A DNA stretch of 64,000 nucleotides. It comes from Shewanella putrefaciens (GTDB taxonomy: Bacteria > Pseudomonadota > Gammaproteobacteria > Enterobacterales > Shewanellaceae). Position numbers and translations under genes: made by a program. Every line of letters begins with the position of its first letter. Within the stretch, counting starts at the first letter, position 1. Shown here piece by piece: positions 24,776 through 35,311 of the stretch. Where the stretch lies: the NCBI RefSeq assembly GCF_016406305.1, contig NZ_CP066369.1:3304501-3368500 (forward strand), given 5' to 3'. The notes beneath the pieces are model-generated. The model had not been told where the DNA came from. It ran no database searches and saw nothing but the letters and a program-made list of their open reading frames with translations.

Positions 24776-25771
24776 CTAATACTGCAGTAAATAAGGCAGG
24801 ACCCGTAAATCGAGTCGACGAATATTCGCATCAGCCGCAGCGGCTAACTTAGGTTTAGCATGAAAGGCAATGCCAAAATCCGCCACTTGAACCATAGGAA
24901 TATCATTGGCACCATCGCCAATGGCCACTCTTTGTCCCGGTGGAATTTGCCAATCGGCACTACAGGCTGCTATCACATCGGCCTTAAATTGGGCATCGAC
25001 AACCTTTCCCGTGACCTCACCGACGAGGCGTCCGTCAGTAATCACTAACTCATTGGCAAAGGCCGCATCTAAGTTTAATAACTGCTTCAAATGGCCGACA
25101 AAAGGCGTGAAGCCACCCGAAGCAACCACTAAGCGCCACTGGTGCGACTTAAGCTCGGCAAGCATAGGCTCAAGGCCAGACATCAAAGGCAGGCGCTCAC
25201 ATAGGTTCTCGATAATACCGGCGTCGGCCCCCTTAAGTTGGGCAACGCGTTGGCGTAAACTCTGCTCAAAATCCAACTCCCCCAACATGGCACGCTCAGT
25301 AATCGCAGCCACCTGCTCACCAACCCCCGCCATCGCCGCTAATTCATCAATACATTCAATTTGAATCGCGGTTGAATCCATATCCATGACCAATAACCCA
25401 GGTTCACTCAGCTTAGGCAATGCCTGCCTAATCAGATGACACTCGGCTAAATCACTGGGGAAAGTCGCTAGCAGCTCACGGCTAGGCTCAAGTGGCAGGG
25501 CCAGCTCGATGCAGTGCAAGGCCACTTGGCGGCGAATGGGCGCGATATAAATGACGTCCAGCCCAAGTGTTTTAGCGAGGGAAAACATCCAAGCCGAGAG
25601 TGCACTTTCAACCCTAAGATCGTCATAAATGAGTCGCATACGAAAGAGAGAACCCGCAGGCATACCCGCTGACTCTTGGTAAGCTTCAAAGGCATGCCCT
25701 TGGTATTCAAACCGTGGCGTGGGGCTAGCAGCTAACCATACAAATAAGGCATCTTGGTTCAAGCTTTCCAT
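24776..25771 (-). CDS. serB: Phosphoserine phosphatase SerB
   Basis: 331 residues from the ATG at 25771 (preceded by GGAGAA); an in-frame TTG at 25789 adds six residues. It performs the last step of serine synthesis. The HAD motifs are in order: motif I DMDST (130-134), motif II VVASGGF and motif III/IV IGDGANDIPM. An N-terminal ACT-like region of about 115 residues precedes the HAD domain, as in gammaproteobacterial SerB. It is divergent from the ytjB-like gene, the same arrangement as serB/ytjB in E. coli. Confidence 0.95.
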   Translation of the reverse strand: MESLNQDALFVWLAASPTPRFEYQGHAFEAYQESAGMPAGSLFRMRLIYDDLRVESALSAWMFSLAKTLGLDVIYIAPIRRQVALHCIELALPLEPSRELLATFPSDLAECHLIRQALPKLSEPGLLVMDMDSTAIQIECIDELAAMAGVGEQVAAITERAMLGELDFEQSLRQRVAQLKGADAGIIENLCERLPLMSGLEPMLAELKSHQWRLVVASGGFTPFVGHLKQLLNLDAAFANELVITDGRLVGEVTGKVVDAQFKADVIAACSADWQIPPGQRVAIGDGANDIPMVQVADFGIAFHAKPKLAAAADANIRRLDLRVLPYLLQY

Positions 25772-25835
25772 AGGACGAGTGTTCTCCAACTATCGGGCTC
25801 ACGCATAATCAATTATGATTAGGCAAGCGTGTTAA

Positions 25836-26816
25836 ATGTTAAGGGTCGAAGTGTTATATCTTAAAGGGCTTAAGAAAAGCCATAAAATCAGTAGACTGCT
25901 CCAAATCGCCATCGCTTTGACCTTGATGGTGGGCTTAGTGCAATTGTGGGAAACAAGCCTACTACAAGGTCAACTGCTTCTAAAGTCCCAAACGCAAAAG
26001 ATGGCAAGATTACTGGTACAGCAAACCGCCTATAGTGCGGCGCCCGCGCTGCAGTTGCAAAACGATGAGCAGTTGCAATGGTTAGCCAGTGCGCTAGTCG
26101 AAGATCCTAAGGTGATATCAGCGGCCATATTCAGTGATCAAGGTATTCGACTCTCATTTGCCCAAAGTATTTCCAAAGAAGGAGCAGATCCCGACTCCGA
26201 AGAAATGAACCTGCTACTCAGCAAATATCCGCCCTATGTTGAACCTGTTATCCAAGAGGGTAAGAACCTAGGTTATGTTGAGGTCAGACTCGATACCAAA
26301 CTGTTTTTTAATGAAATTAAAGAAGCCCACAACCTGAATATGGAGCAACAGCAAATCATGCTGCTGGTCGCGGGCTTAATTGGCATGCTGTTATCCCGAG
26401 CCCTTTCCTTTAAACGTGCCGATTTTGACCGCCGTCGTACCCGGGTTAAATTACGTCAAAATCCCAAGAAAAATAACCAGACCAAACAGAGTGAAGCGGC
26501 CGAGGCAGAATTAACCGTATTAGATGCCTCTAAAAATATAGAGGACAAAGTCGCAGAGGGTGCTAAGACTAATACAGAGATAAACTTGAATAATCCTCAA
26601 CCTAAGACTGAAGATCAACCCAAGCCAGAGGAAAAGAGTGGCGACAAAATAAAGCCAGAACAAGAGATTAATCTTTCTAAAAACGCTATTAAGCCCACTA
26701 AATCAGAATTAAAACCCAAAGTAAAAACGATCCGCCGCGTTAAAAATCAAGCAAAAACCAGTGCAGAGAAAAGCCCTGCCCAACCCAGCGATCTCGATAC
26801 GGACTCCACGGGCTAA
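25836..26816 (+). CDS. YtjB/AhpA-family inner-membrane protein with charged tail
   Basis: 326 residues. A first transmembrane helix (about 20-40), a periplasmic domain with the family strands LLVQQTAYSAAPALQLQNDE, and a second helix (about 165-185, IMLLVAGLIGMLLSRAL). It resembles E. coli YtjB (Smp), whose gene is also divergent from serB. The last 130 residues are a low-complexity cytoplasmic tail rich in Lys, Glu, Pro and Asn, longer than in E. coli. The start ATG lacks a good ribosome binding site; a GTG at 25851 with AAGGG nearby is an alternative. Function not established. Confidence 0.8.
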   Translation: MLRVEVLYLKGLKKSHKISRLLQIAIALTLMVGLVQLWETSLLQGQLLLKSQTQKMARLLVQQTAYSAAPALQLQNDEQLQWLASALVEDPKVISAAIFSDQGIRLSFAQSISKEGADPDSEEMNLLLSKYPPYVEPVIQEGKNLGYVEVRLDTKLFFNEIKEAHNLNMEQQQIMLLVAGLIGMLLSRALSFKRADFDRRRTRVKLRQNPKKNNQTKQSEAAEAELTVLDASKNIEDKVAEGAKTNTEINLNNPQPKTEDQPKPEEKSGDKIKPEQEINLSKNAIKPTKSELKPKVKTIRRVKNQAKTSAEKSPAQPSDLDTDSTG

Positions 26817-26858
26817 ATCCATCAAGCTTCGCAATCTCGGCGACGGGACATGACCCAT

Positions 26859-26888
26859 AAAAAAGGGTTCGCAGTGCGAACCCTTTTT
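26859..26888. terminator. Bidirectional intrinsic terminator
   Basis: AAAAAGGGTTCGC / GCGAACCCTTTTT with a very short loop, between the convergent ytjB-like gene and deoD. Confidence 0.9.
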
Positions 26889-26912
26889 AACCCAAGCAAC
26901 AATTACAATGAA

Positions 26913-27623
26913 TTACAGGGTAATCGCCGCTTCTAATGTCATAATAATCATGTCATTGAAGGTCGTTTGACGTTCTTCAGCAGTGGTTTTTTCACCGGTG
27001 CGGATATGATCAGATACGGTCACAACGCACAGGGCGCGGGCACCAAACTCATGGGCAACACCGTATAAACCGGCGGCTTCCATTTCTACCCCTAACACAC
27101 CCATTTTTTCCATCACGTCAAACATTTGTGGATCGGGAGTGTAGAATAAATCGGCAGAGAATACGTTACCCACGCGGATCTTAGTGCCTTTAACTTTGGC
27201 AGATTCAATCACGGCATTCATCAGCTCATAGTTCGCGATTGCAGCGAAATCTTGGCCTTTAAAACGTAAACGGTTTACTTGAGAATCGGTACAAGCGCCC
27301 ATGCCGATGATCACATCGCGCACTTTAACGTCTGTGCTGATCGCGCCGCAAGTACCTACACGGATCAGGTTCTTAACGCCGTAATCTTTAATTAATTCAG
27401 TTGCATAGATTGAGCATGAAGGAATACCCATGCCTGAACCCATCACAGAAATACGTTTACCTTTATAAGTACCGGTAAAACCTAGCATGTTTCGAACATC
27501 AGTCACTTGCTCAACATTTTCTAAGAATGTTTCAGCAATATATTTTGCACGTAATGGATCGCCAGGAAACAGAACCGTCTCAGCGAATGCGCCCTCTACA
27601 GCATTAATGTGTGGTGTTGCCAT
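26913..27623 (-). CDS. deoD: Purine nucleoside phosphorylase DeoD
   Basis: A 236-residue hexameric-type (NP-I family) phosphorylase that splits purine (deoxy)nucleosides into base and (deoxy)ribose-1-phosphate. Features: [21 protein letters not shown] at the N terminus, the MGSGMGIPS phosphate strand, [17 protein letters not shown] and TVSDHI with the catalytic Asp. It is the last gene of the deoC-deoA-deoB-deoD set, about 90 bp after deoB. Complete and conserved. Confidence 0.97.
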   Translation of the reverse strand: MATPHINAVEGAFAETVLFPGDPLRAKYIAETFLENVEQVTDVRNMLGFTGTYKGKRISVMGSGMGIPSCSIYATELIKDYGVKNLIRVGTCGAISTDVKVRDVIIGMGACTDSQVNRLRFKGQDFAAIANYELMNAVIESAKVKGTKIRVGNVFSADLFYTPDPQMFDVMEKMGVLGVEMEAAGLYGVAHEFGARALCVVTVSDHIRTGEKTTAEERQTTFNDMIIMTLEAAITL

Positions 27624-27714
27624 CGAAATAACCCCTGTTTATTTTATTAAGACTTAAGTCTTTGTTTACTGGCGGCCCAATTTCAGCCGCCAAATTGATA
27701 TCCAGCGCGTTTAA

Positions 27715-28929
27715 TTAAATAAACGACTCGCCATAGGCCATTGGCTCGAGCTTAAAGTGGCTCGCAATTGATTGACCTATATCGGCAAAACTATTGCGGC
27801 GGCCAAGCGTTCCGGCTTTTAAGCCTGCGCCATAGGCAAGTACAGGCACATACTCACGGGTATGATCTGTGCCTTGCCACGTTGGGTCACAGCCGTGATC
27901 CGCGGTTAAAATCAGCAGATCGTCTTCACCCAGTAAGGCCAGCATTTCAGGCAAGCGGGCATCAAAATACTCCAGCCCCTTAGCATAGCCCGCCACGTCA
28001 CGGCGGTGGCCATAGTGGGAGTCAAAATCGACGAAGTTAGTAAACACTATAGTGTTATCGCCAGCGGATTTAACTTCGGCTAAGGTCGCATCGAATAAGG
28101 CTTCAAGGCCGTTCGCCTTCACTTTTTTAGTGATACCGCAGTAAGCGTAAATGTCGGCAATCTTACCTACACTCACCACTTCGCCACCGGCTTCCTTCAG
28201 CTTATCTAACACGGTTTTTGCTGGCGGCTCAAGGGAGTAATCCTTACGGTTGCCAGTACGGGCAAAGTCACTTGGGCCTGTACCATCAAATGGACGGGCA
28301 ATCACCCGACCTATGTTGTAAGGCTCTAACTCTTCACGGGCAATTTCGCAAAGACGATAGAGGTTTTCTAAACCAAAAGTGCCTTCGTGGCAGGCGATTT
28401 GAAACACTGAGTCAGCCGAGGTATAGAAAATAGGCTTGCCAGAACGCATATGTTCTTCGCCCAATTCCTCCAGAATCGTAGTGCCAGAGGCATGACAATT
28501 CCCTAAAAAGCCATCGAGTCCCGCACGGGCTAAAATCTTATCCGTCAATTCTTTAGGGAATGAATTCTGATGCTCGCTGAAATAGCCCCATTCGAATAAT
28601 ACGGGCACACCCGCCATTTCCCAGTGACCGCTCGGGGTATCTTTACCCGAACTTAATTCTTGGGCATGACCATAGGCGCCAATCAGTTGAACGTTTTCAC
28701 CAAACCCCGGTGCAAAGGCACCCGTGCTTTCCATCGCCGCATGGCCTAGGCCGAGACGAGCTAAATTAGGTAACTTAAGTGGGCCTTCACGGCCGATGTC
28801 GGCTTTGCCTTCGGCGCAAGCCTTCGCGATATGACCAAAAGTGTCAGATCCTGTATCCCCAAACTTGGCGGCATCGGCTGCTGCGCCAATACCAAAGGAG
28901 TCCAACATCATAATAATTGTACGTTTCAT
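27715..28929 (-). CDS. deoB: Phosphopentomutase DeoB
   Basis: A 404-residue alkaline-phosphatase-superfamily mutase converting (deoxy)ribose-1-phosphate to the 5-phosphate. Metal and phosphoryl sites: [13 protein letters not shown] near the N terminus, [12 protein letters not shown] (Thr nucleophile), [16 protein letters not shown] and [10 protein letters not shown], then DHTREYVPV. The ATG is preceded by AAGGAAG and lies 9 bp after deoA, so the two are cotranscribed. Confidence 0.97.
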   Translation of the reverse strand: MKRTIIMMLDSFGIGAAADAAKFGDTGSDTFGHIAKACAEGKADIGREGPLKLPNLARLGLGHAAMESTGAFAPGFGENVQLIGAYGHAQELSSGKDTPSGHWEMAGVPVLFEWGYFSEHQNSFPKELTDKILARAGLDGFLGNCHASGTTILEELGEEHMRSGKPIFYTSADSVFQIACHEGTFGLENLYRLCEIAREELEPYNIGRVIARPFDGTGPSDFARTGNRKDYSLEPPAKTVLDKLKEAGGEVVSVGKIADIYAYCGITKKVKANGLEALFDATLAEVKSAGDNTIVFTNFVDFDSHYGHRRDVAGYAKGLEYFDARLPEMLALLGEDDLLILTADHGCDPTWQGTDHTREYVPVLAYGAGLKAGTLGRRNSFADIGQSIASHFKLEPMAYGESFI

Positions 28930-28938
28930 AATACTTCC

Positions 28939-30270
28939 TTAAAGATCCGATGCACGAATGTAAGCATAGATCTCAGGTGTTTTTTCAGGGGCGGTTTCAC
29001 CAATGTGAATCGCTTTTTTAACGGCATTTTCCGCTTCCGCAAAGGCAGCTTCAGATTGCGCATGGATCACGGCAATCGGTGTTGATGAGTCAATTTTGTC
29101 GCCCAGGGCGCATACTTGAGTCAGGCCAACACTATAGTCTAGTGCATCGCCGGGCTTACGGCGGCCGCCACCTAATGTCACCACGGCTAAACCTAGCTCA
29201 CGTGTATCCATGCTGTGGGCAAACCCTTGCGTATCGGCAAACACTGGACGAATAATTTGCGACTGCGGCAGATATTTACTGTAGTTTTCAACAAAATCGA
29301 CAGGACCACCTAGGCCAGAAACCATCTTGCCAAAGATCTCGGCAGCACGGCCGTTGTCTAGCACGCGGTTCAATTTCGCACGGGCATCGGCTTCATCGGT
29401 CGCCAGACCACCTAGGAGCAACATCTCGGCACATAGCCCCATAGTCACTGCGTAGAGGCGAGGATTACGGTAAGCACCGGTTAAGAAATCGATGGCTTCT
29501 TTCACCTCAACCGCGTTACCCGCACAGGATGCGAGCACTTGGTTCATATCGGTGAGCAAGGCTGTGGTTTTAGTGCCAGCACCATTAGCCACCGCCGCGA
29601 TACTGCGAGCTAATTCTTCGGAGGCTTCATAGGTTGGCATAAAGGCGCCGCTACCGACTTTTACGTCCATCGCCAGCGCATCTAAGCTACAAGCTAATTT
29701 CTTAGAAAGAATAGAGGCGGTTATAAGGGAGATGGATTCGACGGTCGCGGTATTGTCACGGATGGAATAGAAACGTTTATCGGCGGGAACCAGATCGCCC
29801 GTTTGACCGATAATGGCCACACCGACATCTTTAACGACTTTACGGAACAGTTCGCTTGAAGGCTCAGTTTGATAACCCGGAATGGCATCAAACTTATCTA
29901 AGGTTCCGCCGGTATGGCCTAGGCCACGGCCTGAAATCATCGGCACGTAACCACCACAGGCGGCGGCCATAGGGCCAAGCATCAGGCTGATAACATCACC
30001 GACACCGCCCGTACTGTGCTTGTCGATTACGGGTCCGTTAAGGCCTAAAGATTGCCAGTTAAGCACAGTGCCCGAGTCGCGCATTGCAATCGTTAACGCG
30101 ATTCTTTCATCCATATTCATGTCATTAAAGTACACAGCCATGCCTAATGCGGCAATCTGACCTTCAGACACGGCATTGGTGGTTATGCCCTTAACAAAGA
30201 ACTGTATCTCTTCGGAACTTAACGCTAAACCATTACGTTTCTTACGAATAATTTCTTGAGCTAGAAACAT
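28939..30270 (-). CDS. deoA: Thymidine phosphorylase DeoA
   Basis: A 443-residue glycosyltransferase-family-4 phosphorylase that converts thymidine to thymine and deoxyribose-1-phosphate. The N-terminal helical domain begins [11 protein letters not shown]; the signature KHSTGGVGD and the segment [20 protein letters not shown] are intact, as is [12 protein letters not shown]. It is followed at 9 bp by deoB. The 172-bp gap to deoC upstream may contain an internal promoter. Confidence 0.97.
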   Translation of the reverse strand: MFLAQEIIRKKRNGLALSSEEIQFFVKGITTNAVSEGQIAALGMAVYFNDMNMDERIALTIAMRDSGTVLNWQSLGLNGPVIDKHSTGGVGDVISLMLGPMAAACGGYVPMISGRGLGHTGGTLDKFDAIPGYQTEPSSELFRKVVKDVGVAIIGQTGDLVPADKRFYSIRDNTATVESISLITASILSKKLACSLDALAMDVKVGSGAFMPTYEASEELARSIAAVANGAGTKTTALLTDMNQVLASCAGNAVEVKEAIDFLTGAYRNPRLYAVTMGLCAEMLLLGGLATDEADARAKLNRVLDNGRAAEIFGKMVSGLGGPVDFVENYSKYLPQSQIIRPVFADTQGFAHSMDTRELGLAVVTLGGGRRKPGDALDYSVGLTQVCALGDKIDSSTPIAVIHAQSEAAFAEAENAVKKAIHIGETAPEKTPEIYAYIRASDL

Positions 30271-30442
30271 GATACTGCCTCCAAGATAAAAGCCAAATCC
30301 AAAGTCTGGCAGTTATCTTTGCAATGAAACATCAAAACTGTAGCAATATTACAAACACATGCTATCGAAGTTCTGATGTTTTCAACTAGATTTAGGTCAC
30401 ACTTAATTAGATTCGATATACCATTTTTGTATTAATCTGTGA

Positions 30443-31213
30443 TTAATAGCCTTGAGTAGGCTTAGGCGCATCGGCTAATTCTAAGGTGTGTAACAAGCTG
30501 TTGAGTAAGCTTGAAGCCCCAAATCTAAAGGTACGTGGAGACACCCAGTCAGCACCCAGAATACGTTCGGCAACCCCTAAGAACTCTGCGGCTTGGGCAG
30601 CATCACGCACACCGCCAGCAGGCTTAAAGCCGACCTTAGGATTCTTCTCGCTGATCACAGTCAGCATAATTTCGGCGGCTTCTAGGGTGGCGTTAACAGG
30701 CACTTTACCCGTAGAGGTTTTGATAAAATCAGCACCAGCATCGATTGAAAGTTCAGATGCACGGCGAATCAGTGCAGGATCGGCTAACACGCCAGATTCG
30801 ATAATCACCTTCAGTAAGACTTCACCACAGGCCTCTTTACAGGCTTTAACTAATTCAAAACCTATGGTTTCGTTACCTTCCATCAGAGCTCTGTATGGGA
30901 AAACTACATCAACTTCATCGGCGCCATAGGCGACTGCGGCGCGGGTTTCGAGCACAGCAATCGCAATATCATCATTGCCGTGGGGGAAGTTAGTCACAGT
31001 AGCGATTTGAATATCTTCGGCGCCAATTTCATCTAAGGTTTTACGTGCGATAGGGATAAAACGCGGATAAATACAGATAGCGGCGGTATTACCTGCGGCG
31101 GTTTTCGCCTTATGGCACAGATCGATCACTTTCTGATCTGTGTCGTCATCATTCAATGTGGTTAAGTCCATTAACTCGATGGCGCGTTGTGCTGCTTTTT
31201 TTAAATCAGTCAT
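30443..31213 (-). CDS. deoC: Deoxyribose-phosphate aldolase DeoC
   Basis: A 256-residue class I aldolase cleaving 2-deoxyribose-5-phosphate to glyceraldehyde-3-phosphate and acetaldehyde. The Schiff-base region is intact: [11 protein letters not shown] carries the reactive Lys, with VKVIIES-like strand LLKVIIES and KPAGGVRD downstream. It is the first gene of the deo cluster, and its product finishes the pathway begun by DeoD/DeoA and DeoB. Confidence 0.97.
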   Translation of the reverse strand: MTDLKKAAQRAIELMDLTTLNDDDTDQKVIDLCHKAKTAAGNTAAICIYPRFIPIARKTLDEIGAEDIQIATVTNFPHGNDDIAIAVLETRAAVAYGADEVDVVFPYRALMEGNETIGFELVKACKEACGEVLLKVIIESGVLADPALIRRASELSIDAGADFIKTSTGKVPVNATLEAAEIMLTVISEKNPKVGFKPAGGVRDAAQAAEFLGVAERILGADWVSPRTFRFGASSLLNSLLHTLELADAPKPTQGY

Positions 31214-31629
31214 AATAGCTCTCCAAAAGAAAAATTAAATAAATATAAATCAGTCTCTTAAAAGCAAGGCTTAGAGGTGGCATTATTTTTGATTATTTTT
31301 ATATGGCCGGGCCTTCAGGCGATGCCGAGTAACTTACTTAGGTAAATTACTTTGTTATTAGGTATTCAATCTTGCCTATGCATAACACATACGCATCCTG
31401 ACACTTAAATTGACTATAAGTGATCACGACTTGAATCCTTGAAGACCGGAAGAGAGGATACGAGTAAGACCTTGTTCCTACTTTTCCGCGAAAAATCCGT
31501 TTTAGCGCGAGAAAAACACAAACCTTTATATAAACTCACTGCCCAGCATTCTAAATAAGTTTAGATAAAGATTTATGGCAGATTAAATGTGGAGCCGCAG
31601 ATTGCGGCTCCAACGGCTATTACAAGCGA
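31214..31629. other. Intergenic region upstream of deoC
   Basis: About 415 bp between the Tsx-like gene and deoC, presumably the deo promoter region. It contains no ORF. A GTGATCAC dyad at about 31416 could be part of a regulator site, but I could not match it to a full CRP, DeoR or CytR consensus. Confidence 0.45.
31591..31611 (-). terminator. Hairpin after the Tsx-like gene
   Basis: GGAGCCGC-AATCT-GCGGCTCC (minus-strand reading) 19 bp past the stop. The stem is strong but only a weak ACATTT follows, so termination may be partial. Confidence 0.5.
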
Positions 31630-32481
31630 TTAGAACTTGTAAGTAGCTGACAGGTAGTGTGACCAACCTGTTGATTCTAAAGCAAGAGCACCTGCACCAT
31701 CTTCTAACAGGTAAACGTCTTTAAAGCCTTTCAGACCATAGCCCAGAGCGTAACGATCTGAGTGCCAGTATAGACCGAAGAAGATGTTACCACCGTCAGA
31801 GGTTTTTGGTACGAAAGCAGTCTTGTCTTCGTCAGCACCGAATTGGTAATCGATGTAACCTTGGAATGACAGGAAGCTCTTATTATCGAAGAAGTAGAAA
31901 GGCTTGAACCAGTTAGCAGAGAATTGGTAACCGTTCCACTCTTTCGCGTTCATGTCGTAGAAACCGTACAGGTTCATACCTGTTTTGCCTAACCAAGGCA
32001 CGTTTACGTCAGCACCAACACCCCAGAATGTAGAGTTCACGCCTTCACCGTTCAGACCATCCCAATTGAACAGAGTAGAGAAGTAAACTTCTTGTACTGG
32101 GCCAAAAGATAAATCTTTGCCAGTTAATGCATCGATAGATACACGTGGTGCAAACTTCATGAACAGTTTGCTGGTGCCAGAACCTGGGTTCTTGTCACCG
32201 TCTTTGGTGTTCTCGTTTGCTAAGTTGAATACGTCAACATAACCATAGAGATCGAAAATGCCAGAACGGCCGCCGAACTCCATTTCTAAGTAGTTGTGTT
32301 GGTCGCCAGTAGCTGGGTTATCAGGTTTTTCACCGATAGAGTACATAGCGTTGAACTGCATCCACTTGTAGTCTGAACCGTGCAGGTCAGAACGGTCAGC
32401 AGCAAATGCGTTTCCAGAGATTGCAGCTACTGCAGTAGCGGCTAAAGCTAAAGTTTTAACATTTTTCATCATCAACCCCAT
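31630..32481 (-). CDS. Tsx/OmpK-family nucleoside-specific outer-membrane channel
   Basis: 283 residues with a signal peptide (MKNVKTLALAATAVAAISGNAFA, cleaved before AADRSD) and a beta-barrel rich in aromatic strands ending SHYLSATYKF with the terminal Phe of outer-membrane proteins. The first mature segment DLHGSDYKWMQFN is typical of Tsx/OmpK. It passively admits nucleosides into the periplasm, matching the nupC and deo genes around it. Several start codons lie close together; the ATG at 32481 is the most upstream, and 32469 would give the classical signal peptide. Confidence 0.9.
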   Translation of the reverse strand: MGLMMKNVKTLALAATAVAAISGNAFAADRSDLHGSDYKWMQFNAMYSIGEKPDNPATGDQHNYLEMEFGGRSGIFDLYGYVDVFNLANENTKDGDKNPGSGTSKLFMKFAPRVSIDALTGKDLSFGPVQEVYFSTLFNWDGLNGEGVNSTFWGVGADVNVPWLGKTGMNLYGFYDMNAKEWNGYQFSANWFKPFYFFDNKSFLSFQGYIDYQFGADEDKTAFVPKTSDGGNIFFGLYWHSDRYALGYGLKGFKDVYLLEDGAGALALESTGWSHYLSATYKF

Positions 32482-32817
32482 TTATCTTGTTTGCTACCAT
32501 CGAGGGTAGCGTTCTTTTTGTGGCGCTCGCATTCTACCTAGATTAAAAAAAATCTCAATAATCTAGCGTAAAATCACGAACACAAAATTCTTAATTGTGA
32601 ACAAAGTCGCGACTTCTTTATCACGATTAATTAACTTAACCGTGCATTCGCGACATATGAACAGAATAACAAATCGAGTTTCCTTGTATTCTGGTCAATG
32701 CTATCGGAGAAACTATTCACTACAGGAATCACTACTGGAAAATGGTTGAATTAACTTAGGTCCCGCCCTGCATAGCCAGGACCTAGTTAGTGGGGTTCCC
32801 CCCTCGAGCGTCTTAAC
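32482..32817. other. Intergenic region between nupC and the Tsx-like gene
   Basis: About 335 bp, AT-rich, no ORF. It holds the promoter of the Tsx-like gene and a candidate CRP half-site pair at 32596. Confidence 0.45.
32596..32611. promoter_or_regulatory. Candidate CRP-like site upstream of the Tsx-like gene
   Basis: TGTGA-ACAAAG-TCGCG has a perfect left half and a 3-of-5 right half of the CRP consensus. Tsx and deo genes are CRP-regulated in E. coli. The match is too weak to rely on alone. Confidence 0.3.
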
Positions 32818-34077
32818 TTAGATAGCTAAGAACAGACCCGCAATTGTGGCGCTCATTAAGTTAGCGAGTGAGCCGGCGATAACCGCACGAATACCCATTT
32901 TCGCTAAATCATGGCGACGGTTAGGCGCCATAGCACCTAAACCACCAAGCAGAATCGCAATTGAAGACAAGTTAGCGAAACCACACAGAGCAAACGAAAT
33001 AATCGCCTTAGTTCTGTCAGTCATAGCTAAACCCGTTTCAGCAACGACCATACCGCCGTCAGCAATGTCTTTTAAGTATGGAGCAAAGTTCAGGTAAGCA
33101 ACGAATTCGTTAACAATGATCTTTTGACCGATGAAAGAACCAGCAACTAAAGCTTCGTTCCAAGGCACACCGATTAGGAAGGCTAAAGGCATGAATACAT
33201 AACCTAGGATCAGTTCCAGTGTTAAACCTTCAACACCAAACCAACCGCCCACACCACCAATAATACCGTTGATCATCGCAATCAAACCAACGAAGGCTAA
33301 CAGCATGGCACCTACGTTCAGCGCTAAGTGCATACCAGATGAAGCACCCGCAGCAGCAGCGTCTAACACGTTAGCTGGCTTATCAGGATCTTCTGGCAGC
33401 TCATCCATATCGTTTTTAGCGGTTTCAGTTTCTGGGTGCATCAGCTTAGCCATTAATAGACCACCTGGTGCCGCCATGAATGACGCAGCAACTAAGTACT
33501 CAATAGGCACGCCCATTTGCGCATAGCCTGCTAATACAGAACCCGCGATAGAAGCTAAACCACCGACCATGATCGCAAACAATTCAGATTGCGTCATAGT
33601 TGGAATGAATGGACGAACCACTAACGGCGCTTCAGTTTGACCAACGAAGATGTTAGCAGTCGCTGACATAGATTCAGTACGGCTTGTGCCCAATGCTTTT
33701 TGTAGTGCACCACCGATAATACGGATGATCCACTGCATAACGCCTAAGTAGTACAGAACAGCGATAAGAGAAGAGAAGAACACGATAACTGGCAATACGT
33801 TAACAGCGAAGATAAAGCCAAGTTTGAAGTTAGCTAAATCGCCAAACAGGAAGCCAATACCGTTTTGTGCATAGCCAATCACGCTAGAGACGGCGTCAGA
33901 TACACTTTTCAGAATATCTTTACCGACAGGAACGTACAGTACAAAACCACCGAAGGCGGCCTGGATAGCTAAAGCGCCACCCACTGTACGCAGATTAATT
34001 GCTTTTTTGTTATTCGATAGGAGGAAACCTATCGCAAGTAGGACGACCACCCCTACTAAACTCATCAATATATTCAT
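32818..34077 (-). CDS. nupC: NupC-family concentrative nucleoside transporter
   Basis: A 419-residue inner-membrane CNT-family symporter. Clear CNT motifs: [59 protein letters not shown] and the C-terminal [24 protein letters not shown]. About 10 hydrophobic segments are seen. It moves nucleosides into the cytoplasm for the deo enzymes. It is separated by 335 bp from the Tsx-like gene, so each probably has its own promoter within one regulon. NupC is used as a family name; substrate preference is not proven. Confidence 0.92.
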   Translation of the reverse strand: MNILMSLVGVVVLLAIGFLLSNNKKAINLRTVGGALAIQAAFGGFVLYVPVGKDILKSVSDAVSSVIGYAQNGIGFLFGDLANFKLGFIFAVNVLPVIVFFSSLIAVLYYLGVMQWIIRIIGGALQKALGTSRTESMSATANIFVGQTEAPLVVRPFIPTMTQSELFAIMVGGLASIAGSVLAGYAQMGVPIEYLVAASFMAAPGGLLMAKLMHPETETAKNDMDELPEDPDKPANVLDAAAAGASSGMHLALNVGAMLLAFVGLIAMINGIIGGVGGWFGVEGLTLELILGYVFMPLAFLIGVPWNEALVAGSFIGQKIIVNEFVAYLNFAPYLKDIADGGMVVAETGLAMTDRTKAIISFALCGFANLSSIAILLGGLGAMAPNRRHDLAKMGIRAVIAGSLANLMSATIAGLFLAI

Positions 34078-34253
34078 TAACCATCACCCTATTGTTAACA
34101 CTTTTTAATTATGTTGTTAATCAACCTATTTCCGAGTCAGATTATACCCGAGGCAAAGTCGAAAATCGTCGTTTTGATCAAATTTTTGGAGTTTAATTTC
34201 AATCGCTTAGTGAAGAATGCTAATGCGACCTACACCTGTTTAATTAAAAACAA

Positions 34254-35018
34254 CTAAAGGTCAAACAGTTGCATAGCATTCAACACTAAGTGTTCTGATA
34301 TTAGAACACTTGATTTTTTTTGCAAAGTTGCAATTTTGTCGATAAAAAGCGCAGCATTGGCGGGCTGGTTACGTTTTTCAGTAACATTTAACGGCGTCAT
34401 GGCGGGAGAATCAGTCTCAAGTAGGAAGCTTTCGAGCGATAATTCAGCGACTGTTTTGAGCAATTTTTTGGCGTTGGGGTTCATAATCAAACCACCAATC
34501 CCAAGCTTAAAACCTAATTTGATATATTCTTGTGCAATCTCAACACTGCCAGAGAAAGCATGTATCACGCCGCCTCTAGGCAGTTGATGCTTTTTCAAAC
34601 AGGCTAAAACCTCGGCATGGGTTTTCACGCTATGGACAATAACCGGCAGATGAACGGATTTAGCTAACGCCAGTTGCGCCTCAAAAAAAGCTAACTGCCG
34701 CGCCCAAGTTGAGGGATAAAGCGCATCTAAGCCACATTCACCAATAGCAACAAAACGAGGACATTCGAGTAACGAAGTCACTTGAGATGTTAATGCCAAG
34801 ATCCCAGCATCAACATCCTCTGGGCAAAACCAAGGATGGATGCCTAATGCAAAATAGGCTTGATATTGTTGTGCAACGGCGAGTTGTTTTTGCCAGTGGT
34901 CGGGGGAAACGCCAGGGATAATCAGATTACTGATCCCAGCTTGATGCATACGCTGAACCACTTGCTCACGGTCTGCATCAAACTCAGGAAAATCTAGATG
35001 CGCGTGGGTATCTAACAT
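34254..35018 (-). CDS. TatD-family metal-dependent hydrolase/nuclease
   Basis: 254 residues of the TatD amidohydrolase-like family, thought to be 3'-5' nucleases. The metal site is readable: DTHAHLDFPEFD at the N terminus, AIGECGLDA, PVIVHSVKTH, HAFSGS and LLETDSPAMTP. The ATG at 35018 gives the usual MLDTHAHLD start; an upstream GTG at 35033 overlaps the stop of the preceding small gene (GTGA). It is closer to the YjjV branch than to YcfH by its short, divergent middle, with modest certainty. Confidence 0.9.
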   Translation of the reverse strand: MLDTHAHLDFPEFDADREQVVQRMHQAGISNLIIPGVSPDHWQKQLAVAQQYQAYFALGIHPWFCPEDVDAGILALTSQVTSLLECPRFVAIGECGLDALYPSTWARQLAFFEAQLALAKSVHLPVIVHSVKTHAEVLACLKKHQLPRGGVIHAFSGSVEIAQEYIKLGFKLGIGGLIMNPNAKKLLKTVAELSLESFLLETDSPAMTPLNVTEKRNQPANAALFIDKIATLQKKSSVLISEHLVLNAMQLFDL

Positions 35019-35029
35019 AGGCCAATACC

Positions 35030-35230
35030 TCACTCATCATCGGGCTTGCGCTCAGGTTTTAATGCTGGTTTGGATTCGATTGGTAGACTAGACGCTTTAG
35101 TCGAGCACTTTGGCGTGAGCGGCGGATCTTCAAGGCGAGGCATGCAACAACGGCGATTTTCAGGAGTGAGCCCCATTTTATCGCACCAACGAATGTAAGC
35201 TTGCCATGATTTTGTGATCCAATTAGCCAT
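35030..35230 (-). CDS. Small DUF5363-like protein
   Basis: A 66-residue protein beginning MANWITKSWQAYIRWCDKMG, with CRCCMPRL-like NRRCCMPRLEDPPL in the middle and a Lys/Pro-rich tail. The N-terminal Trp-rich helix followed by CGLTPENRRCC-like text is typical of small gammaproteobacterial proteins called DUF5363. No function known. Its stop overlaps or abuts the tatD-family start, and prfC lies about 80 bp upstream on the same strand, so the three are likely one transcription unit. Confidence 0.7.
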   Translation of the reverse strand: MANWITKSWQAYIRWCDKMGLTPENRRCCMPRLEDPPLTPKCSTKASSLPIESKPALKPERKPDDE

Positions 35231-35311
35231 ATCAGCATCCCAAACCGTAAATTAGATACAAAAATGGCGGTAATACACCGCCATTTAAACACGACTGCAA
35301 ACCAACCCAAA

